A stretch of DNA of 64,000 nt from Echinarachnius parma (taxonomy: Eukaryota; Echinodermata; Echinoidea; Clypeasteroida; Echinarachniidae), in contig JBAMJV010008082.1 in assembly GCA_037951105.1 (NCBI GenBank), forward strand, positions 1 through 64,000. The letters are read 5' to 3'. The notes beneath the pieces are model-generated. The model saw only the letters and a list, made by a program, of their open reading frames with translations, was not told the origin of the DNA and did no database searches. Positions 58,346-64,000 of this stretch are shown piece by piece. The first letter of the stretch is position 1. Each line of letters begins with the position of its first letter. Both the position numbers and the translations under genes were made by a program.

Positions 58346-58610
58346 AGCATGGTGGCTTAGTGGTTAGAGCGTCCGCCTCATGCACGGGAGGTCCTAGGTT
58401 CGAACCCAGACCGGGTCATACCAAAGACTTTTAAAATGGTACATTCTGCCTTCTAGCCAGGCGCTTGGCATTTATAGAATGGAGAAGGGAAAGTTAATCA
58501 CACGAGTTACCAGAGGACTGGCCCCCTTCTTTCGCTACATTTAGTAGACGTGTGGTCAAGGGCTAATGAATAGGAGATAGGCGCCGCCTTTATAATATAT
58601 GCCAACATTG
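58346..58610 (+). mobile_element. tRNA-derived SINE
   Basis: Pol III A box TGGCTTAGTGG (58353-58363) and B box GGTTCGAACCC (58397-58407) are spaced as in a tRNA. The acceptor and T stems do not pair properly, so it is not a working tRNA gene. A 200-bp unrelated body follows (GGACTGGCCCCCTTCTTTCG). Confidence 0.7.
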
Positions 58611-58613
58611 GCA

Positions 58614-60054
58614 CATTTTGGGGTACGATTGTTTAACTTGGCACACATATTCCTTGGATCAAAAGAAAAAAATTCATCCAAAGAGACACTCTGTATCTAT
58701 GCAAATTAGGGCTAATTTACATAATTTATGCAAATTTATTCATGAAAATGGTATATTCTATGAAAAAGGTGTTTTTATATTCCTTGGATCAAAAGAAGAA
58801 AATTCATCCAAAGAGACACACTGTATCTATGCAAATTAGGCCTATTTTCCTTAATTTATGTAAATTTATTAATGGGAATGGGATATTCTATAAAAATTGT
58901 GTTTTTATTGAAATACTTGAGATAATAACTTTGGAAATATATGGTCTAGGGTATATCAAGGCCAGTGGATCAATCTAGCAGATTGTTTTAACCTTTCGTG
59001 GCCATCTAGTCCCTCAAAACCAAGATGGCCGTTGGCAGGGATGTTAAATTTTGTATATTTTGTCTTACTTTACTTTTAACTAATTATGGTACAAACATGT
59101 GTGATGTGTCTATTTTAACAATTGTTCGGATGTCTGAATCAATGTTGGACCCATCCTTGGAACAAACTAAGGAGAATCATCAAAAGAAGCACGTCTTTAT
59201 CGATGTAAATTAGACAAATTTGCATAATGTATGCATTAGTACACAAATATGATATATTATGAAATTGTAGTCTTCATATAAATAATTGATGTTTTAACTT
59301 ATGCAGATTGATGAACTAGGGTAAGTCAAAGTAAACAAATACTTCTGGCAGGTTAATGTCAGCATTGACAGTCATCTTGTCTCACAAATCCAATGTGGCC
59401 GCCGCAGGAATGTTATAATTCAAGTATTTCAATGAAGACGATAATATCATAATAAATTACATTCCTGTGTCATTATACATAAATTATGCAAATGAGGCTA
59501 ATTTATTTAGGAATTGTGTGTCTCTTTTGAAATATCTTCTTAATTTGTTCCAAGGATGAGTCAAAAATTGATTTTGACATCCCAGTAATGATTTTACTAG
59601 ATTATCATACAGATATTGAGTTCAACAATAACACAAAATGTGCGAATTTTAACATTGCTGCCGGTGGCCATCTTGAATTTGAGGGGTTAGACGGTCACCA
59701 AACGTTAAAATAATCTGCTAGATTGATCCACTGGCCTTGATATACCCTAGGTCATCTATTTTCAAATGTTTCTCCTTCAAATATCTCAATAAATACACAA
59801 TTTTCATAGAATATCCCATTCCCATGAATAAATTTGCATAAATTATGGAAAATAGGCCTAATTTGCATAGATACAGAGTGTCTCTTAGAATGGATTTTCT
59901 TCTTTTGATCCAAGGAATTTAAAAACACCATTTTCATAGAATATGCAATTTTCATGAATAAATTATGGAAATTAGGCCTAATTTGCATAGATACAGAGTG
60001 TCTCTTTGATCCAAGGAATATGTGTGCGAAGTAAAACAATCGTACTCCAAAATG
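58614..60054. mobile_element. 1.44-kb palindromic element with internal repeats
   Basis: The ends CATTTTGGGGTACGATTG and CAATCGTACTCCAAAATG begin arms of about 430 bp with about 10% divergence. Each arm contains a direct duplication of about 115 bp (GGATCAAAAGAA...CAAATTAGG...ATGAAAATGG). The centre (59050-59640) is AT-rich with no transposase frame. The SINE at 58346 abuts its left end. Confidence 0.8.
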
Positions 60055-60734
60055 CAGTCAACACCCATATTTTGGGCCCTTAACAAGCCTACTACAGGTA
60101 TGACTTTTAACAGTGGCGTTGTTATTGAATGAACAATGAGGTGACTGGTGAGAATAAAGACAAACACGAATAATCAGCAATTACCATGAGTCCAAACTGA
60201 TAACGATGGCGAGAAGAAAATTAAACACACATAGGCGTGTGGGGGGGGGGGGGGGAGAAGGTGGGCGCTAGGGGCTGCAACCATTCCGATAATTTCGGAA
60301 ACACCTATACAATTATGTGAGTCAAATACATACATTTCCTGATATATCGTATTATCGTCTTTTATTTGTGTGGAGGATTATTACACTGTACATTAGAGTT
60401 AATTTATTTACTTCAATCGATTTCGAAATATGTTTTACAACCATAAAGACTTTGGGCTAGAGAGGTATGTTGAATAGACTACAATATAATTATTCTCAGT
60501 TGTAAATGGTTGCAATCTCCGTGTAGACATTTAAGGGCACGATATACATGTATATTCTACAGGCAATGTAAATAATACAATTTCTAAATGAAAAGTAAAT
60601 GAATCAAATAGACGAAGTGTTAACAGAGGTGCAAATGAATTATGACTTTGGCGGGATTCCCAACATTGCATAATTACACGGAACGTCGGCTTTCTGCTCT
60701 AACTAATGGGAGGGTTGCCATTCATTAATTATTC
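60055..60734. other. Non-coding stretch with G15 tract
   Basis: A run of 15 G lies at 60241-60255. No gene is seen. Confidence 0.55.
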
Positions 60735-60839
60735 TGACGTCACACTTGGCTGTAGTTTCCCCTTTTTAAAACGACGTCACGATAATAAGCTCCAGCGACA
60801 AATACAGTCACTCGAGGATTTATCAGTGATTTAGTGAAA
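60735..60839 (+). promoter_or_regulatory. Candidate promoter and leader exon
   Basis: A perfect CRE, TGACGTCA (60735-60742), a TTTTTAAA box (60763-60770) and a second near-CRE, CGACGTCA (60772-60779), are followed about 70 bp later by a consensus splice donor GAAA|GTAAGT at 60839/60840. A pol II promoter with a short non-coding first exon is plausible. Confidence 0.3.
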
Positions 60840-60862
60840 GTAAGTGCATTTTTAAAGCTAAT

Positions 60863-60994
60863 CTGCAAAAAACCCAGGGTGTTAAATTAGCACTACTGGT
60901 ATGTATATAATTGGTCCACACCAGCCTGGTTTATACCAATATGGATACCAGTGGTGTAAATTTAACACCAATTTAACACCCTCGTTTATGCAGT
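60863..60994. mobile_element. Hairpin element, relative of 33658-33788
   Basis: CTGCAAAAAACCCAGGGTGTT at the left pairs with AACACCCTCGTTTATGCAG at the right. The interior CCACACCAGCCTGG resembles the other copy. Confidence 0.7.
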
Positions 60995-61095
60995 GTATGG
61001 GTATGGTTATCGACAGGTTTAGGATTAAGGTATAGGAATGAGTCAATTTTTTCTACGTTACATTGTTATCGGTAGTATTATTTTTTTGGTTTAAT

Positions 61096-61303
61096 AGTCG
61101 TGAGGCTTGGAAATATGTGTGTGTTTATGTGGAAAACAAATAATAGCGCAGCAAATGACACGGGAGTAAATGCTATGAAACCATCAATATTTTCAAAATT
61201 AGACTTGCCCTGTGAAAGTAGCTCGCTGCTGACAGGTTTAATTAAAAACACTGAGGAAGGGAAAACATCCAAACATCGTTATCTATTGATTTGTTTTTAG
61301 GGG
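61096..61303 (+). other. Weak candidate exon
   Basis: A T-rich acceptor (TTTTTTTGGTTTAATAG) precedes 61096. The first ATG opens 62 codons (MCVFMWKTNNSAANDTG...) to a stop at about 61300. No family match. It would fit as the second exon of the promoter at 60735, but chance is likely. Confidence 0.2.
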
Positions 61304-62475
61304 AAATTGATTTAAATTTGACGCACCTGTCCGTGATTGTGTGTAGTCTGTTTCTGATAAACCGTCTCTGATTAACATGGGGATAGGTGGGCCAGGTGAA
61401 GCATCTTAAGGGTTGACTTAAGGAAGCCATCAGAATCAACTCAAATATGTCAGCTGTTTTATGGGGAAAATATGATTTCAGAAACTAATTCCACTGTTTT
61501 CTCCTTATTATAAAAGGATACAATGAAAGTGGGTCATCTACATGTTTAGAAAAACACATCAACATGATCAATGCTAGAATAGCAATGGATATCCCACTTA
61601 CTATGACAAAATAATAACCATAATCAATTGCCAAAATACAAAGGCACCTGCTATATTTCCCCCTACTAAGTTGCATGTAAAACTATATACTCATACATTT
61701 TGAACATCTTTATTAGATTTGTTTAAACAACAACAAATGGAATTAAGACACAATATGTTTATAATTTAACATAAAATATACAGGTCTGATGAAAATTTAA
61801 ATAGAAAAGCGACCAATAAAAAAAACACTCATACAAAATACAATCAAATTTAATAAGGATATCCTTTTTTTTTAAATGGGAAAATACATTAAGAAGTGAG
61901 CGAATTACCTGTTTTCAGCTGCAGTATAGGAACTACAATAATATTTTGTTCTGAAGAGTAAACATATGGTATGATATGGTATTTTACTCGCACAACTCGC
62001 ATGTTCAAAGTACATGCGTTTCCATATTCCCCAGAATTGGGGAGGGGGGGGGGGGGCAGGCTGGCGACAACCCCTAACATTCAAACTAACCCTAAATATC
62101 AGACATGCTTTGGATAAACATTGCAAGCATAATGTATCGATATGGCGGACACACACTTTTCTCTTTTTGCTTTTCAGGTGAAAATAAGTATATGCCCGGA
62201 AAAACATAGAGGGAATATAATTATATTGGTGTGCCAGTGTACATGGTGTTCGTAGTCTGTTGTGCACGTATAATCTAAATGCTGCCACGTTCCTTTTGAA
62301 TTTTGTATAAGTTACGGGGAAAAAGTTCACGTAAGTGGGACACGAAACGTGACTCGCCGTTTGGTGGCCGTGTTTCACTTAAGATAATGACCTGCCTCCT
62401 CCTTCCTTCCAATTACCTAGAAACAAGGGCGTCGATTTCTTCTCATGGTTGGGGGGATGATCAGGGGGTTTGACC
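61304..62475. other. Non-coding stretch
   Basis: A G13 tract lies at 62044-62056. No gene is seen. Confidence 0.55.
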
Positions 62476-62700
62476 CAATGACGATGCGGAGCATCGTCCA
62501 CGAGCCGCGAAGCGGCGAAGTCCGTGCCGCGTAGCGGCGAGGCGATTTTTTTGGCTATTTTGCTAAGAGTGGGGGGGGGTTTGACCCAATGACGATGCGG
62601 AGCATCGTCCACGAGCCGCGTAGCGGCGAGGCGATTTTTGGGGGGCTATTTTGCTAAGGGGGGGGGGGGGTTTGACCCAATGACGATACGGATACTGTGT
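62476..62700 (+). repeat. Tandem repeat with nested micro-palindromes
   Basis: GGTTTGACCCAATGACGATG recurs at about 62466, 62577 and 62669, followed by GATGCGGAGCATC and GCCGCGTAGCGGC or AGCCGCGAAGCGGC, each a perfect short palindrome. G9-G13 tracts separate units. Confidence 0.75.
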
Positions 62701-62715
62701 GGGTCTGGACACAAT

Positions 62716-62934
62716 GGCCCGTATTCACAAAGGAGGTTTGTACAGTCCATGGTCTAAACCCCGGAATGCCATTGTAAACTGATGGAGAGAGAATGTAAAT
62801 TCCTTACTTGTTAACAATGTTGATGGTACACATTCTCTCTCCATCAGTTTACAATTGGCATTCCATAGATGTAAACCGGGGTTTAGACCATGGACTGTAC
62901 AAACCTCCTTTGTGAAAACGGGCCATTGATGGCG
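62716..62934. mobile_element. MITE, relative of the intronic copy in lengsin
   Basis: GGCCCGTATTCACAAAGGAG and its complement bound a 219-bp near-continuous hairpin (CCATGG, TCTCTCTCCATCAGTTTAC). It shares TTCACAAAGGAGGTTTGTAC with 48643-48957. Confidence 0.8.
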
Positions 62935-62940
62935 TTTTTC

Positions 62941-63125
62941 TATGCACATCACACTTTCACTTGGCAGCCCAAGGGGGGGGGGGGGGTTTAAACCCATGAT
63001 GGAGTTTGTCTATGCACATCACATTTTCACTTGGCAGCCCAAGGGGGGGGGGTTAAACCCCCTAAACCCCCCCCCCCCCCCCGTAGATCCGCGCCTGGGG
63101 GGGGGGGGGGGGTGGGTGTGGGAGG
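62941..63125 (+). repeat. Direct repeat with G and C tracts
   Basis: CTATGCACATCACA.TTTCACTTGGCAGCCCAA followed by a G tract occurs twice (62940 and 63010, about 70 bp apart). G14, G10, C16 and G16 tracts follow in close order. Confidence 0.75.
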
Positions 63126-64000
63126 GGGGTGTCCCCCCTCCCACGGTAGGAAGCTTTTGCATTTTGGGGCTTGAAATTGTGCAATCTGGAGCATACCTAA
63201 GGCATCAATTTCACGTTTTATAAACTTGTTTCTGAGTTACCGTGTTATAGATAAACACAATTAATGAAATCAAGTTTGCAGAAAACCAAAGGGCGGATCG
63301 CACTTCTTTTGCTTATGGAGGAATGAGTAAGGACTTTCTAACATAAGACATACGATAGTAGCCTCTTCCACAATTACATGCGCCAGTATACTTTTTTTTT
63401 TTTTTACCCTCCCAAATATTGGGGGGGGGGGGGGGGATGATAATACAGGCCATCCCCCCACCTCAAATATTGGGGGGGGGGGGGGATATATCCCCCCATC
63501 CACCCCCCCCCCCCCCCCCACGCTCCTGCGGCTAGAAAACAAAACAAAAACATATCTAGCTGGGATGAATTTTTGTTTTTTGTAAAAAAAATTAACATTA
63601 AAATAAATACAAAATATCTTGAGCTCGCTATCACCCGAGGCATGAACTAGATCAGATTGTAGCTCGGGCCGATTTCTCGGGGCCACGCTTTGTGTGTTTA
63701 TACATTTGTCGCGACTCTCTTCTCTTATAAATGGTATAAATGCCATTTCATTTGGGACGTGCATGCCCGCATACCACCACGTAGCCTCTTGACAAGGCAT
63801 GTCTCGTCTGAGCTGAGTTAAATGCACGGTATAGTATGCATTATGCAGGAACGACTGGACAGCGCGACTACCCTGCACAATCATTTGCCGAGACAGCCTC
63901 TTCTCATCTGGATTGCTCTCCGATGAATTTCTTTTGTTAAGTATTGAATTCCTCTACCTACAGGTAGAACCCAATCAGGAAGCCGGGTTATCACCTGCTC
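63126..64000. other. End region, G/C tracts and an unassigned frame
   Basis: Tracts of G16 (63421), G14 (63472) and C17 (63503) lie within 100 bp. On the minus strand a 204-residue frame (63884-63270) has a normal-looking part before the homopolymer-coded Pro/Gly section (residues 1-90, MIVQGSRAVQSFLHN...). It matches no family I know and may be chance. Confidence 0.4.

Noticed and set aside
58346-58420. A tRNA gene with A and B boxes
   Set aside because: Box spacing fits, but the acceptor and T stems do not pair and a SINE body follows; called a tRNA-derived SINE.
63270-63884. A 204-residue protein gene on the minus strand
   Set aside because: More than half is encoded by G/C homopolymers and flanks; the remaining 90 residues match no family, so it is only noted as unassigned.

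Overview
The window is eukaryotic, from an animal and most likely a marine invertebrate. The evidence is AT-rich non-coding DNA, spliceosomal signals, tRNA-derived and LINE retroposons, many MITEs and an animal-type lengsin gene. An echinoderm or other ambulacrarian fits best (inference; no species marker is visible). There are no operons, bacterial genes, rRNA genes, functional tRNA genes or CRISPR arrays.

Only one host gene is secure: a lengsin-like (class I glutamine synthetase fold) gene on the minus strand. Its coding region is one exon (47035-48376), preceded by a 909-bp intron and a non-coding first exon near 49297-49520. By motif alignment two ammonium-site residues of class I glutamine synthetase are replaced by tyrosine. 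Weak exon-like blocks occur at 12.38-13.11 kb and 60.73-61.30 kb.

The rest is a layered record of mobile elements. 0-34 kb: many MITEs and long palindromes. At least five internally unrelated families start and end with TTAAAGGG; others are flanked by TA. There is also a roughly 95-bp tandem array (24.7-25.9 kb), a 64-bp minisatellite (14.67 kb) and three copies of a TACG-rich element (26.7-30.2 kb). 34-38 kb: LINE 3' fragments. 38086-46770: a complete, apparently young Ty3/gypsy LTR retrotransposon on the minus strand. It has LTRs that differ by two substitutions plus one microsatellite length change, TATA target duplications, a polypurine tract, and gag, protease and pol in three frames. 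A canonical -1 slippery site abuts the gag stop. It lies about 265 bp beyond the lengsin stop, in the same orientation.

50.6-58.1 kb: a MITE split by an L1/Tx1-like LINE (minus strand). The LINE keeps its endonuclease but has lost the reverse transcriptase core by an in-frame deletion, and two roughly 1-kb tandem units lie upstream of its ORFs. A 1428-bp TA-flanked palindrome interrupts one unit while the other preserves the empty site. 58.3-64 kb: a tRNA-derived SINE, a 1.44-kb palindrome, more MITEs and a cluster of long G/C homopolymers.

Two insertions (3803-4331 and 55910-57337) can be proven from the window alone, because a second copy of the host sequence keeps the unoccupied TA site.
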